Source: Asticcacaulis solisilvae
Lineage (GTDB): Bacteria > Pseudomonadota > Alphaproteobacteria > Caulobacterales > Caulobacteraceae
DNA length: 64,000 nt
Direction of reading: 5' to 3'
Assembly: GCF_017875235.1 (NCBI RefSeq)
Contig: NZ_JAGGMI010000001.1
Span: forward strand, 558,001 to 622,000
Shown: positions 1-8,234 of the stretch, piece by piece
Layout: each line of letters opens with the position of its first letter
How positions within the stretch are numbered: position 1 is the stretch's first letter
Translations under genes and position numbers: made by a program
Notes under the pieces: generated by a model
What the model saw: the letters and a program-made list of their open reading frames with translations, nothing else
Databases searched by the model: none
Told to the model about the DNA's origin: nothing

Positions 1-41
1 ACAGCCAACACAATTCGCGGACGCATGCCGCGAATTACCGA

Positions 42-55
42 TGTTAGCGCTATCA
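42..55. promoter_or_regulatory. LacI-type operator-like palindrome
   Basis: The site reads TGTTAGCGCTATCA. It fits TGnnAnCGnTnnCA exactly and is symmetric except for one base pair position. LacI-family regulators of sugar genes in Caulobacter and Xanthomonas relatives bind sites of this form. The target gene is not in the window. Confidence 0.5.
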
Positions 56-201
56 ATTCTTAATGGGAGCTTTCGCTTCCAGAACTAATAAGGTCAAAAG
101 TCCGCAAAGGTCTCCATTTTGATTTCGTCTCCCAAATTTTATATTTCAATCCCGCATCTTCACGGCGGGTAGTTCTGTCTTCGTTTTTACGATACCTGCT
201 T

Positions 202-215
202 TGAGAGCGGTACCA
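202..215. promoter_or_regulatory. LacI-type operator-like site, second copy
   Basis: The site reads TGAGAGCGGTACCA. It fits TGnnAnCGnTnnCA with a less symmetric interior than the copy 160 bases to the left. Two copies close together make regulation of an off-window gene more plausible. Confidence 0.4.
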
Positions 216-483
216 TTGTTATTATTGGGATAAGGCGAAATGACTGCGCTGTCAATTCCCATTTATCGGCTCTGAGGCGCATGCATTCACACTTTCGGTA
301 TCTGTTACATTTGTGACGCAGTGAGCGGTAACGGACGAAACGATATTCCCGCCAAGGGTGTTAAAGATTTCTTTATAGGGCGAGTCTTTCGCCTGCATGG
401 TGTTTTTATGTGTCAACCTGGAGATTGTATGGCCGGGCGCTGCCACATTGTACCGCCTCACCAAGTCAATTTGAGGCGTATCG

Positions 484-1347
484 ATGAACGAAGCCATCCT
501 GTTCGGAGCAGCCTCTGCCCTGCTCTACGGTGTGACCAATCTGGTCGCGCGCTTCGCGAACAAGGAAACCGGCGTACTGCGCACCATGCTATGGGGACAG
601 GCGTTGATGGCCGTGCTCCTGACGCTGGCTGTCTTCGTGCACCCGGTGCGGTTGAGCGTCCCGCCCCTGCAGTGGCTCATCCTGCTCGGCTCCAGCCTGA
701 TGGTCATGGCCGGCACCGCCTGCCTTTATCACGGACTTGCCAAAGGCCGGGTCGCGGTCGTCGCGCCCGTCATGGCCTGTTACGGCGCTGTCGGCGCCAT
801 GCTCTCGTTCGTTACGGGCGAAGACCTGACCCCGGCCGCCGGCGCTGGACTCGCCCTGGCCGGCGTGGGCGCGGTCCTGGCGGCCTCGCCATCGCCAGAC
901 GGCAAGGACAAGGCGCAGTCAAAGCATTCCGGTTGGCTGGCCGCGAGCGGTTCGGCCCTGTTCTACGGCATCGCCTATTGGTTGCAGGGCAAATATTCCG
1001 TGCCGGTCTTCGGCGCGGTGGGAACGATCTGGATCCACTATCTGTTCGCGACCTTGGTCGTGGCATTGCTGGCCTTGGTGCGCAGGCAATCCGTGCGCAT
1101 GACCAGCCTGAAGGACACGGCCCTGGTCTTCGCCTCGGCGCTTCTGGCTTGTGGGGGCTATCTGGCGCTCGCCTTCGGCCAGGCAGGCGGATCGATCGCC
1201 GTTGCGACCGCGCTCAGCGCCGCGGCCAGCGCGATCACTGTCGTGCTGGCCTGGCTGTTCACGCGCGAAAAGGTCAGCCGCGCGGGCTGGATTGGCGTCG
1301 CCTGCGTCGTGGCCGGCGTGGCGACGCTTCACCTCTCGCAGGGTTAG
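484..1347 (+). CDS. EamA/DMT family transporter
   Basis: This 287-residue protein is almost entirely hydrophobic and has the two-fold repeated layout of the drug/metabolite transporter superfamily (EamA, PF00892). About ten membrane helices are expected, with the second half starting near residue 145. The start is the ATG at 484, preceded by a GAGGCG stretch. Substrates of the family include amino acids, nucleosides and other metabolites, and nothing here narrows the choice. It is transcribed toward the oxidoreductase cluster and its TAG stop overlaps the stop codon of the convergent DUF1080 gene. It could be a sugar or metabolite exporter linked to that cluster, but that is only an inference from position. 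Confidence 0.85.
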   Translation: MNEAILFGAASALLYGVTNLVARFANKETGVLRTMLWGQALMAVLLTLAVFVHPVRLSVPPLQWLILLGSSLMVMAGTACLYHGLAKGRVAVVAPVMACYGAVGAMLSFVTGEDLTPAAGAGLALAGVGAVLAASPSPDGKDKAQSKHSGWLAASGSALFYGIAYWLQGKYSVPVFGAVGTIWIHYLFATLVVALLALVRRQSVRMTSLKDTALVFASALLACGGYLALAFGQAGGSIAVATALSAAASAITVVLAWLFTREKVSRAGWIGVACVVAGVATLHLSQG

Positions 1348-2024
1348 AGCTTGCGAATGCGAATATTGCGATACCAGACCGGGTCGCCGTGGTCCTGGAG
1401 GCAGATGCGCCCCATCGGTTCGGTGGCGAAGTCGGGCATGGCTTTGAACTTCGACCCGGCGACGAGCGCCTTCCATTTCGCGTCGCCGTAGGACGACTCG
1501 GCGACCTTCTTGCCGTTCAGCCAATGTTCGATGTGACCGCGCTTCACTACGATCCGTGCGTGGTTCCATTCGCCCACGGGCTTTGAGGCGTCCGTTGACG
1601 GCGTGACCAGGTCGTATATGGCGCCGGCCGTGTGTGAGGGGATCTTGCCATCGGCATGGCCGGCATTGTCGAGCACCTGGTATTCCGGCCCGGTATGGTA
1701 CGGCTGGGCCGCCTGCGGCAATTCACGGACGAAGTACATGACGCCGCTGTTGCCGTTCTTCGAAATCTTCCAGTCGAATTCCAGCTCGAAGTCGCCATAT
1801 TCGGCCTCGGTGACGATATTGCCGCCACCGGCGTGTTTGAGCGTAAGCGCCCCGTCCTCGACCGCCCAGCCGTCACCTGCCGCGCCGCCCTTGTAGAGCC
1901 GCCAGCCGCTGAGGTCCTTGCCGTTGAACAAGGGCGTCCAGGGCGCTTCGGCCGCGCAAGCCACCACTGGCGCGGCCAGCAGCGCCGCCGCACCCATCAG
2001 GATCATCGAACGTCGTGTCGTCAT
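1344..2024 (-). CDS. DUF1080 / 3-keto-disaccharide hydrolase family protein, exported
   Basis: This 226-residue protein matches the DUF1080 fold (PF06439, renamed 3-keto-disaccharide hydrolase): the N-terminal PLFNGKDLSGW motif, then DFELEFDWKI, NSGVMYFV and EYQVLDN, all typical of this concanavalin-like family. The chosen ATG at 2024 has a perfect GGAGG six bases upstream; the frame stays open further upstream only through a dispersed repeat. The N-terminus is an export signal with the lipobox-like sequence VVAC near residue 23, so it may be a lipoprotein. It is the last gene of the cluster with the GMC dehydrogenases. Family members cleave 3-keto-glycosides, which fits a role after the dehydrogenases; the substrate is unknown. 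Confidence 0.88.
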   Translation of the reverse strand: MTTRRSMILMGAAALLAAPVVACAAEAPWTPLFNGKDLSGWRLYKGGAAGDGWAVEDGALTLKHAGGGNIVTEAEYGDFELEFDWKISKNGNSGVMYFVRELPQAAQPYHTGPEYQVLDNAGHADGKIPSHTAGAIYDLVTPSTDASKPVGEWNHARIVVKRGHIEHWLNGKKVAESSYGDAKWKALVAGSKFKAMPDFATEPMGRICLQDHGDPVWYRNIRIRKL

Positions 2025-2038
2025 TTCTGACCTCCTCC

Positions 2039-2144
2039 AGAGCGATATGGCGAAAAGTGTGAAGCGGTTTTCGCCATAAATATCGCGACAAAGCAAAAAC
2101 TTAGATCGGGATGATTGCTTCCATCTAAAATCATTCCGATCTAA
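2039..2144. repeat. Dispersed palindromic repeat, family A, full copy
   Basis: The element starts AGAGCGATATGGCGAAAAGTG, continues through CGGTTTTCGCC and ATATCGCGACAAA, and ends with a second inverted repeat (TTAGATCGGGATGAT ... ATCATTCCGATCTAA). The same architecture recurs at 39507-39621 and in shorter form at 51446-51502, 18654-18706 and twice at 24706-24818. Its right end supplies the stop codon of the neighbouring dehydrogenase small-subunit gene. Confidence 0.85.
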
Positions 2145-2842
2145 ACCGTCACCGGCAATTTCAGATCTTTCAGCAAGCCCCGCAGGTGCGCCATGGCCTC
2201 GTCGGTCGGTCCAGGCCATTCGCCGATGATGGGCGTATTGCCGATATAGCCGATGGCGGCCTTGCCTTCCGGCGTCGTGCAGTAGCCGCCGACAATCAGG
2301 CCGCGCAGGCGGTGGAAGGCCGAAGACGCCTGGAACAGGTGTTGCGGCACCGGATCGCGCATCAGTTCGGCGACGATCAGGTCCTGGACGGGCTTGCCGG
2401 CATCGAGGAAGTCCTTGCCCGACAAGCCGCGGGCATGCAGGTCGAGCCAGGCCAGGAGGTTCATGACCAGCCCCCGGTCCCACGCCTGGCCTTCGTAAGG
2501 CGCGCTGACCCACTCATCGATGAAGTCGGCGATCATCAGTTCACCGGCGCCTGGGTCCTCGCCTTCACGCGGCAGGACGATGTCGCCGATCAGGTTCAGC
2601 ACCGCCTTTTGCCGCGCGCTGAGGATCAAAGTCCACGGCGCTGACGGCTCCATCAGGTTCGGATCGGTGCCGTAGCCAAGCGAGGCATTGACCGGCAGCT
2701 CCAGGTTCGGCCAGGCGATCCTGGGGTCCAGTGCGCCCGTGACGCCATCGGCCGCCATGGCCAGTTGCGGCAGAGCCGGCACGGCGGCCAGACCGGCAAA
2801 CATCCATTGCAGGGTGTGCCTGCGTGTGGGTGTGAGGGTCAT
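2141..2842 (-). CDS. Gluconate 2-dehydrogenase subunit 3 family protein, Tat-exported
   Basis: A 233-residue small subunit of a membrane or periplasmic FAD sugar dehydrogenase. The N-terminus carries a twin-arginine signal (TRRHTLQ followed by a hydrophobic stretch and an AMAA cleavage region). The rest resembles the gluconate 2-dehydrogenase subunit 3 family (PF13618), with the LNLIGDIVLP motif near residue 85. Its start overlaps the end of the upstream GMC gene by four bases, so the two are probably translationally coupled and form one enzyme. In bacterial FAD glucose and glucoside dehydrogenases this subunit carries the signal-less catalytic subunit through the Tat pore. The stop codon lies in a dispersed repeat. 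Confidence 0.86.
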   Translation of the reverse strand: MTLTPTRRHTLQWMFAGLAAVPALPQLAMAADGVTGALDPRIAWPNLELPVNASLGYGTDPNLMEPSAPWTLILSARQKAVLNLIGDIVLPREGEDPGAGELMIADFIDEWVSAPYEGQAWDRGLVMNLLAWLDLHARGLSGKDFLDAGKPVQDLIVAELMRDPVPQHLFQASSAFHRLRGLIVGGYCTTPEGKAAIGYIGNTPIIGEWPGPTDEAMAHLRGLLKDLKLPVTV

Positions 2843-4548
2843 GCGAAGGCCCCTCCCTTCAGCTTGGCGGCCAGATTTTCACTGGCGCGCCAGGCCAGCG
2901 CCATGATGGTCAGCGTCGGGTTCTTGTGCGGATTGGACGCCAGCATCGCACCGTCGGTCACCAGCAGGTTCGGCACGTCCCAGCACTGTTGCCATTGGTC
3001 GAGCACCGAGGTCTTCGGATCGGCCCCCATGCGCGCCGTGCCGCCTTCGTGGATGATGACGCCGCCGTCCTTGATATTTTCCTCGGCCGTCTCCTCGGGC
3101 TTGTAGACGGTCCCGCCCATGCGGCGGATGATGGCGCGCGCCGTCACCATGCCGTGCCGGACCATGTTGATTTCCTGGCTGGACCACTTCCAGTGATATT
3201 TCAGGACGGGGATGCCCCACTTGTCCTTCAGGCTGGGGTCGATCTCGGCATAGCAGTCCTTGTTCGGGATCATCTCGCCACGAACAGTCAGGCTGACGCG
3301 GCTGCCCATCTTGCGCCTGAGCGCGGCGCGCAGATCCGCGCCATTGACATTGGGCAGGTCGGCGCCGCCGGTCCAGGGCCCCGGCACGCGGAAGCCACCA
3401 CCGATTTCGTAATGATAGCCGCGCGCGAAGTCGAGCTTGCCCTCGGCCTGCTCCTTATAGAGCCACCAGGGAATGTACATGTGCGCCTGGTCGGCGCCTT
3501 CCTCATTATAGACCGGCCGGCCTTCCAGCCCGGGGATAAAGCCCGAGACACCACCGCCGACCGTGTCGACCAGGTTGCGTCCGACCTGGCCCGACGAATT
3601 GGCCAGCCCGTTGGGATAGTCGGCATTGCGCGAATTGAGCAGCAGGCGCGAGGTCTCGCACGCGCTGGCGGCCAGCACGACGGCCTTGGCGCGCACCTGA
3701 TGGGTCTGGCCGGTCGTCTTGTCGATATATTCGACGCCCTCGGCCCGGTCCTTGCCCTTCATCAGGACTTTCGAGACCATGGCATTAGTGACGATCTTGA
3801 GCCGTCCCGTCGCCATCGCCATGGGCAGCAGCGAGGTCGTCGTCTGGAAGGCCGCGCCGATATTGCAGCCGCGTCCGCACGGGCTGGCATAATAGCAGGC
3901 GCTGCGCGGCGCGACCTTGTCCGGCTTGTCCTTAGTCAGGATCGCATAGCGCGATGGCACGACCGGAATGCCCAGTTCGCCGGCGGCCGCCTTGATCAGC
4001 AGCTCGTAGGCGCGCGGCTTGGGCGGCGTATGGGCGATGCCCGGCGGCGAGTCGGGATGGTTTTCCAGCCCGTTCGGCGCGCCCCAGATGCCGACGACCT
4101 CTTCGGTCTTGTCGTACCAGGGGGCAACGTCGTCATAAGAGATCGGCCAGTCGACACCCAGGCCGTCGCGCGAAAAGGGCTTGAAATCATAGGGGCCGAA
4201 GCGCGGCACGTGACGCGCCCAGTGATTGGTGCGTCCGCCCAGCATCCGCGCCCGCCACCATTCGAACTTTGTATCCTTGGCGACCGAATAAGGCTCCCCC
4301 GGCACGCGCCAGCCGCCGTCGATCGTGGCGTCGTAGAAGCCGAATGGCTTGTCCGTCGTGCCCTGGCCGCGCAGCGGCGCCTCGTGCTCCTGGCCCAGCA
4401 TGTTGATTTCGGTCGCGGGGTCGTAATTACGCCCTGCCTCGAGCACCAAGCAGCGGATACCCGCCCGGGTCAGGGCGTAGGCGGTCATGCCGCCCCCTGC
4501 GCCCGAACCCACGATGATGACGTCTGCGTTTAATGTTGACGCGGCCAT
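2839..4548 (-). CDS. GMC family FAD oxidoreductase, glucoside/sugar dehydrogenase type (copy 1)
   Basis: This 569-residue catalytic subunit belongs to the glucose-methanol-choline oxidoreductases. The FAD-binding motif VGSGAGGG lies near residue 12, and the C-terminal active-site regions HEGGTARMG and NPHKNPTLTIMALAWR are present. A CX5CX3C cluster (CYYASPCGRGC) near residue 220 matches the site that holds a 3Fe-4S centre in bacterial FAD glucose dehydrogenase. There is no signal peptide, as expected if the Tat-tagged partner downstream carries it out. The likely reaction is oxidation of a sugar hydroxyl, probably C3 of a glycoside given the DUF1080 neighbour, with electrons passed to a cytochrome. 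The cytochrome gene is not in the window. Confidence 0.9.
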   Translation of the reverse strand: MAASTLNADVIIVGSGAGGGMTAYALTRAGIRCLVLEAGRNYDPATEINMLGQEHEAPLRGQGTTDKPFGFYDATIDGGWRVPGEPYSVAKDTKFEWWRARMLGGRTNHWARHVPRFGPYDFKPFSRDGLGVDWPISYDDVAPWYDKTEEVVGIWGAPNGLENHPDSPPGIAHTPPKPRAYELLIKAAAGELGIPVVPSRYAILTKDKPDKVAPRSACYYASPCGRGCNIGAAFQTTTSLLPMAMATGRLKIVTNAMVSKVLMKGKDRAEGVEYIDKTTGQTHQVRAKAVVLAASACETSRLLLNSRNADYPNGLANSSGQVGRNLVDTVGGGVSGFIPGLEGRPVYNEEGADQAHMYIPWWLYKEQAEGKLDFARGYHYEIGGGFRVPGPWTGGADLPNVNGADLRAALRRKMGSRVSLTVRGEMIPNKDCYAEIDPSLKDKWGIPVLKYHWKWSSQEINMVRHGMVTARAIIRRMGGTVYKPEETAEENIKDGGVIIHEGGTARMGADPKTSVLDQWQQCWDVPNLLVTDGAMLASNPHKNPTLTIMALAWRASENLAAKLKGGAFA

Positions 4549-4608
4549 ATTCCCCTTTTCCTCACTGACCCGGTTGTTTTTATGGGCCTTTATTGCGCTG
4601 ACCGTCTC

Positions 4609-5433
4609 TTAGCCCTTCAGGTACTTGATGCTGGCCGTGATGCTGGCGAACGGATCGGCTGGGTTGTCGTGCTCGACGAAGATATTGGTCACGCCCGCCT
4701 TCTTGCCCGCTTCGAAGACCTTGGCCCACGGGATCGTGCCCTGGCCGACCGGCGTCATCTTGCCGTCAGCGCCCTTGTCCTTGACGTGCAGCAGCCGGAT
4801 GCGGTCGCCGTGCTCGTGCAGGACATGGACGGGATCGTGGCCGGCGAAGCTGGCCCAATAGCAGTCGAGTTCGAACGCCACGAGCTTCGGATCGGTGTGT
4901 TCCAGCAGCAGGTGGAAGGGCAGGCCCTCCGGCGTGTTCTGGAACTCGAAGTCATGGTTGTGATAGGCCATGGTCATCCCGCGCGCCTTGCACAGCTCGC
5001 CCCAGTGATTCATCTTCTTGCCCAGCGCGACCCATTCCTTGCGCTGGTCGCCCTCAAGCCAGGCCAGGACGGCGTATTTCGCGCCCAGCGCCGCCATGTC
5101 GTCGAGCGCGGCTTCGGGGCGATTGAACCAGTCGGCATAGCCGACATGGCCCGACGCGCAGGTCAGCCCGGCGCCGTCCAGCAAGGCGCGGAATTCCTTG
5201 GCGGACTTGCCGGCCATGCCGGCGGTTTCGACCTCGTCGAAGCCAATGGCACGCACCTTGGCCAGCGTGCCGGCCGGGTCGGCGTTCAAGGCATCGCGGA
5301 CGGTGTAGAGCTGGACGCCGATCTTTTTGAACGGCTTGCCGCCGAGGCCGGCGAAGGCAGCGCCGCCCATTCCAACGGCGGACAGGGCGGCTGCGCCTGC
5401 GAAGAAATGGCGGCGGGAGAGTCGAACGGTCAT
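4609..5433 (-). CDS. Sugar phosphate isomerase/epimerase family protein, Tat-exported
   Basis: A 274-residue TIM-barrel protein of the xylose-isomerase-like/AP endonuclease 2 superfamily (PF01261). The N-terminus has a textbook Tat signal, SRRHFFAGAAAL. Core motifs include GVQLYTVRD, AYHNHDFEF, FELDCYW and LLHVKD, which carry the usual metal-binding Glu, Asp and His residues. Export makes a sugar-phosphate substrate unlikely despite the family name. In clusters with GMC or Gfo/Idh oxidoreductases such proteins act on 3-keto sugars or glycosides. It sits between the two GMC genes, 60 bases from the next gene and separated from the upstream GMC gene by a paired hairpin repeat. The exact reaction is not known. 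Confidence 0.88.
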   Translation of the reverse strand: MTVRLSRRHFFAGAAALSAVGMGGAAFAGLGGKPFKKIGVQLYTVRDALNADPAGTLAKVRAIGFDEVETAGMAGKSAKEFRALLDGAGLTCASGHVGYADWFNRPEAALDDMAALGAKYAVLAWLEGDQRKEWVALGKKMNHWGELCKARGMTMAYHNHDFEFQNTPEGLPFHLLLEHTDPKLVAFELDCYWASFAGHDPVHVLHEHGDRIRLLHVKDKGADGKMTPVGQGTIPWAKVFEAGKKAGVTNIFVEHDNPADPFASITASIKYLKG

Positions 5434-5452
5434 TGTGAAGTTCCTTTCTGAT

Positions 5453-5583
5453 TCCCTTCTCCCCGTTTTACGGGGAGAAGGTGGTTCGCGATTGAGCGAA
5501 CCGGATGAGGGGCAATGGAACCTTCCACACGCGCGGAAAGAGGCCCCTCACCCCGGCCCTCTCCCCGTAAACGGGGAGAGGGG
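5453..5583. repeat. Dispersed hairpin repeat pair, family B
   Basis: Two CTCTCCCCGTnnACGGGGAGAG-type hairpins, at about 5457-5482 and 5557-5582, flank about 75 bases that include GGATGAGGGG and CCCCTCACCCC arms. The whole unit can fold back on itself. The same hairpin family recurs at 21861-22048, 30968-31163, 34932-35065 and 59873-59901. Within this cluster it could dampen transcription or stabilise the upstream mRNA. Confidence 0.75.
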
Positions 5584-5589
5584 GGATAA

Positions 5590-7284
5590 TTAAATCACAC
5601 CCGCCTTGAACTGCTTGGCGGCATAGTCGGCGGCGCGGGCCGTAAAGGCCATGAAGGTGAGCGACGGATTGACACAGGAGGTCGAGGCCATCTGCGCGCC
5701 GTCGGTGACAAAGACATTCGGCGCATCATGCAGCTGGCTCCACTTGTTGACGACCGAATCGTTCGGATCGTTGCCCATGCGCGCCCCGCCCATTTCATGG
5801 ATGGCGTCGCCGGGCACATGGACGTCCTGGTTGCCGTAGACGTTCTTGAGGCCCGCCGCCGTCAGCATCTTCTTGCCGGTCTCCAGCGCGTCGGCCATCA
5901 TCTTGTGCTCGTTTTCGCGGAAGGTCACGTTGAAGATGAGCTGCGGCACGCCATAGCGGTCGACCTTGGTCGGATGCAGGGTCAGGGTATTGTCCTTGTA
6001 CGGCAGGCATTCGCCAAAGGCCGTCATGCCGAAGTTCCACGGACCGTACTTGCGCATGCCGTCCTTCATCTGGGCGCCGAAGCCGCCCGGATCAGCCGGA
6101 CCGCGACCAGCGCCGCCCTGATAGCCGAAGCCGCGCAGGTAACCGACCTCTTCTTCGCCGGCGCGGCCGAGATTGCGGAAGCGCGGCACATAGATGCCGC
6201 CCGGACGACGGCCATATTCGATTGTGTCCTCAAAGCCTGGAACCTGGCCTCCGACCGAGACGCGGAAGATGTGGTCCATGACGTAGCGGCCGAGCGTCCC
6301 CGACCGGTTGGCGAAGCTGTCCGAGCGGCCTTCGGCGCGCGAATTGAGCAGCAGGTGGACCGACGAATTCGACGAGGCGCAGACAAAGACGATGCGCGAA
6401 CGATAAACCTTGCCGACCTTTGTATTGGCATCGACGACGCGCACGCCGGTGACGCGCTTGGCTTTCTCGTCGTATTCAAGGCTGGTCACCACCGAGTCCG
6501 GCATGACGGTCAGGTTGCCTGTTGCCATCGCCGCCGGCAGGGTCGAGGCCTGGGTCGAGAAATAGGCGCCAAACGAGCATCCGCGCGCGCACTGCGACCG
6601 GTTCTGGCAGCGCGTCCGCCCCTGCTCCGGCTTGTCCTCGGTCATGTTGGCGTTGCGGATATGGATCAGCTTGCGGCCGGGATTGGCGGCTTCGAAGCGC
6701 GGCTTGACCCATTCCTCGGCGATGTTCATCGGGTGCGGCGGCTGGAATTCACCATCGGGCAGTTCGTCCAGGCCTTCCTTCGAACCGGCGATGCCCGCCC
6801 ACTTTTCCACGTAGGAATACCACGGCGCGATGTCTTCGTAACGCACCGGCCAGTCATTACCGTAGCCGTCCTTCTTGTTGGCCTCGAAGTCGACGGCGTT
6901 CCAGCGTAAAGACACCCGGCCCCAGGTGATCGACTTGCCGCCGAAGATCGCCGGCCTTACCCAGCGATAGGCTTTCGAGTCTTCGTAGGCGTACGGGTTG
7001 AGGCGGTCATTGTTGAAGTACTGGATGCGGTCGGAGCCATCAGCCCCGCCGAAACGGCTCTGGAAATAGTCGCTGGCGACGAGTTCCTTAGGCACCCGGC
7101 CACGATAGGGCATCTCCCATGCGCCCTTGCCGTCGTAAGGGTAGTCGCCGTGTTCGACCATGCGGCCGCGGTCGAGCATCAGGACCTTCAGGCCCTTTTC
7201 GGTCAGTTCCTTGGCGGCCCACCCGCCGCTGATTCCCGATCCGATGACGATCGCATCGAAATCATATGTTCCGGCCTGAGCCAT
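5590..7284 (-). CDS. GMC family FAD oxidoreductase, glucoside/sugar dehydrogenase type (copy 2)
   Basis: A 564-residue GMC dehydrogenase catalytic subunit. It has the FAD-binding motif IGSGISGGWAAKEL near residue 13, the CX5CX3C motif CQNRSQCARGC near residue 225, HEMGGARMG, and a C-terminal active-site segment SCVNPSLTFMAF. The His of the second pair in copy 1 is replaced by the SCVN context, so the two enzymes probably differ in substrate. No signal peptide is present. The upstream gene encodes a Tat-tagged small subunit, 106 bases away. Similar enzymes include the 3-ketolactose-forming LacA of Caulobacter and glucoside 3-dehydrogenases; this assignment rests on family knowledge. Confidence 0.9.
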   Translation of the reverse strand: MAQAGTYDFDAIVIGSGISGGWAAKELTEKGLKVLMLDRGRMVEHGDYPYDGKGAWEMPYRGRVPKELVASDYFQSRFGGADGSDRIQYFNNDRLNPYAYEDSKAYRWVRPAIFGGKSITWGRVSLRWNAVDFEANKKDGYGNDWPVRYEDIAPWYSYVEKWAGIAGSKEGLDELPDGEFQPPHPMNIAEEWVKPRFEAANPGRKLIHIRNANMTEDKPEQGRTRCQNRSQCARGCSFGAYFSTQASTLPAAMATGNLTVMPDSVVTSLEYDEKAKRVTGVRVVDANTKVGKVYRSRIVFVCASSNSSVHLLLNSRAEGRSDSFANRSGTLGRYVMDHIFRVSVGGQVPGFEDTIEYGRRPGGIYVPRFRNLGRAGEEEVGYLRGFGYQGGAGRGPADPGGFGAQMKDGMRKYGPWNFGMTAFGECLPYKDNTLTLHPTKVDRYGVPQLIFNVTFRENEHKMMADALETGKKMLTAAGLKNVYGNQDVHVPGDAIHEMGGARMGNDPNDSVVNKWSQLHDAPNVFVTDGAQMASTSCVNPSLTFMAFTARAADYAAKQFKAGVI

Positions 7285-7390
7285 AGTCTTTAACCTCCGG
7301 GGAAGCTCGTCTGCGCGAGCTTTGTATTCGATTACAATTTACAGCCATGCGCCCGGCGACAACGGCCCGGGCTGGCGATACGATGAAATA

Positions 7391-7981
7391 TCAGCCCGCA
7401 AAAATGCGGCCGACCTTGGCGTAAGGGTAGTGGCCGTCATATTCGCCGGGCACCGGCAGGTAGGACCGCTCGATCGTGACGCCGGTTTCCGAAGTATAAT
7501 AGCCGGTCAGAACCATCTGGCGCAGCGACGCCCAGAAATCGGCCGGCGCCGCCGTCACCTTGCCGGTCATCAGCGCGGTCAGGGCAGCGTCCTGATCCGC
7601 CGGCTTGGCCTTGGCGAAACCGGCGCTGTGGGCGGCAAGCGCATCCAGCCCCTTGATGAAACTATCGCGTTCCGGCGCAGTGAAAAAATCCACCAGCATC
7701 ATTTCGATGTAGTCGGGGACGCCGGCGGCGATGGCGCCCGGCGTATCGGTCGTGGGCACAATGCGCTCACTGGCGGCCTCAAGGACGGCGCGCTGCGCCG
7801 GATTGAGAACTTTTCGCGATGGCGCAAAACCACCGGTCAGGCCGGTCGCATCCGCTTCGGCGGCACGCGCCAGGGGAGCGATCAGGGCGGAACCGAAAAG
7901 GGTAACAAAGGCGGCGACGCCCAGCAGGCCGCGCCGGTTCAGATGCAGGGAGTCCCCCTGTGGGGTTGTATCAAAGGACAT
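7391..7981 (-). CDS. Gluconate 2-dehydrogenase subunit 3 family protein, Tat-exported (copy 2)
   Basis: A 196-residue small subunit, first gene of the cluster. The ATG at 7981 was chosen because it places a Tat signal (NRRGLLGVAAF) about fifteen residues from the N-terminus and has an AGCGAGGAAG stretch upstream; the frame extends further but without signal features. The body has the family's LNPAQRAVLEAASERIVP region and ends VGRIFAG. It is the likely export and assembly partner of the GMC protein downstream. The second small subunit at 2141-2842 is clearly related but diverged, so the cluster contains two complete pairs rather than one pair and a spare. Confidence 0.85.
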   Translation of the reverse strand: MSFDTTPQGDSLHLNRRGLLGVAAFVTLFGSALIAPLARAAEADATGLTGGFAPSRKVLNPAQRAVLEAASERIVPTTDTPGAIAAGVPDYIEMMLVDFFTAPERDSFIKGLDALAAHSAGFAKAKPADQDAALTALMTGKVTAAPADFWASLRQMVLTGYYTSETGVTIERSYLPVPGEYDGHYPYAKVGRIFAG

Positions 7982-8234
7982 ATCGCGGGCCGCTTCCTCG
8001 CTTGTTTGCACGCATTTATCGGCGGGCGTCCCGGAGCCCGTCCATTTTGTGGGGACGCGTCTCCCCCGCGCCCGGCGGCATACAAGCATGGATTCTTCGT
8101 AGCCACAAGACCATGACGCGCCTAAGGTCATCGATGTCGCCGCGGCGCCAGCGGGTTGCCGCGATGTGGTCCAGGCCGCCATAATAGCGTCATCACGCCT
8201 CTGCTAAACAACCGCCAAGTTCCGGAGGTCCGCC

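Larger units (their letters stand above)
1..483. other. Left-edge non-coding region with two LacI-type operator-like sites
   Basis: No convincing gene is seen in this stretch. Base composition is more AT-rich than the coding DNA to the right. Two palindromes fitting the LacI-family half-site pattern TGnnAnCGnTnnCA lie at 42-55 and 202-215. The region may be the control region of a sugar-uptake gene, for example a TonB-dependent receptor, lying off the left edge on the minus strand; that is inference. Short open frames here have no Shine-Dalgarno and no recognisable protein features. Confidence 0.5.

Noticed and set aside
252..497. Minus-strand frame at the left edge
   Set aside because: No Shine-Dalgarno, no domain, and it overlaps the start region of the transporter gene.
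321..1586. Long open frame across the EamA gene in another frame
   Set aside because: It is Arg/Gly-rich, lacks domain features and runs over a well-supported membrane protein gene. High-GC DNA gives such shadows.
2025..2513. N-terminal extension of the DUF1080 protein
   Set aside because: The extra residues come from a dispersed repeat and the neighbouring gene in another frame, while the ATG at 2024 has a perfect Shine-Dalgarno and signal peptide.
2926..4533. Long antisense frame over the GMC gene
   Set aside because: It mirrors the third-position bias of the GMC gene and has no family signature.
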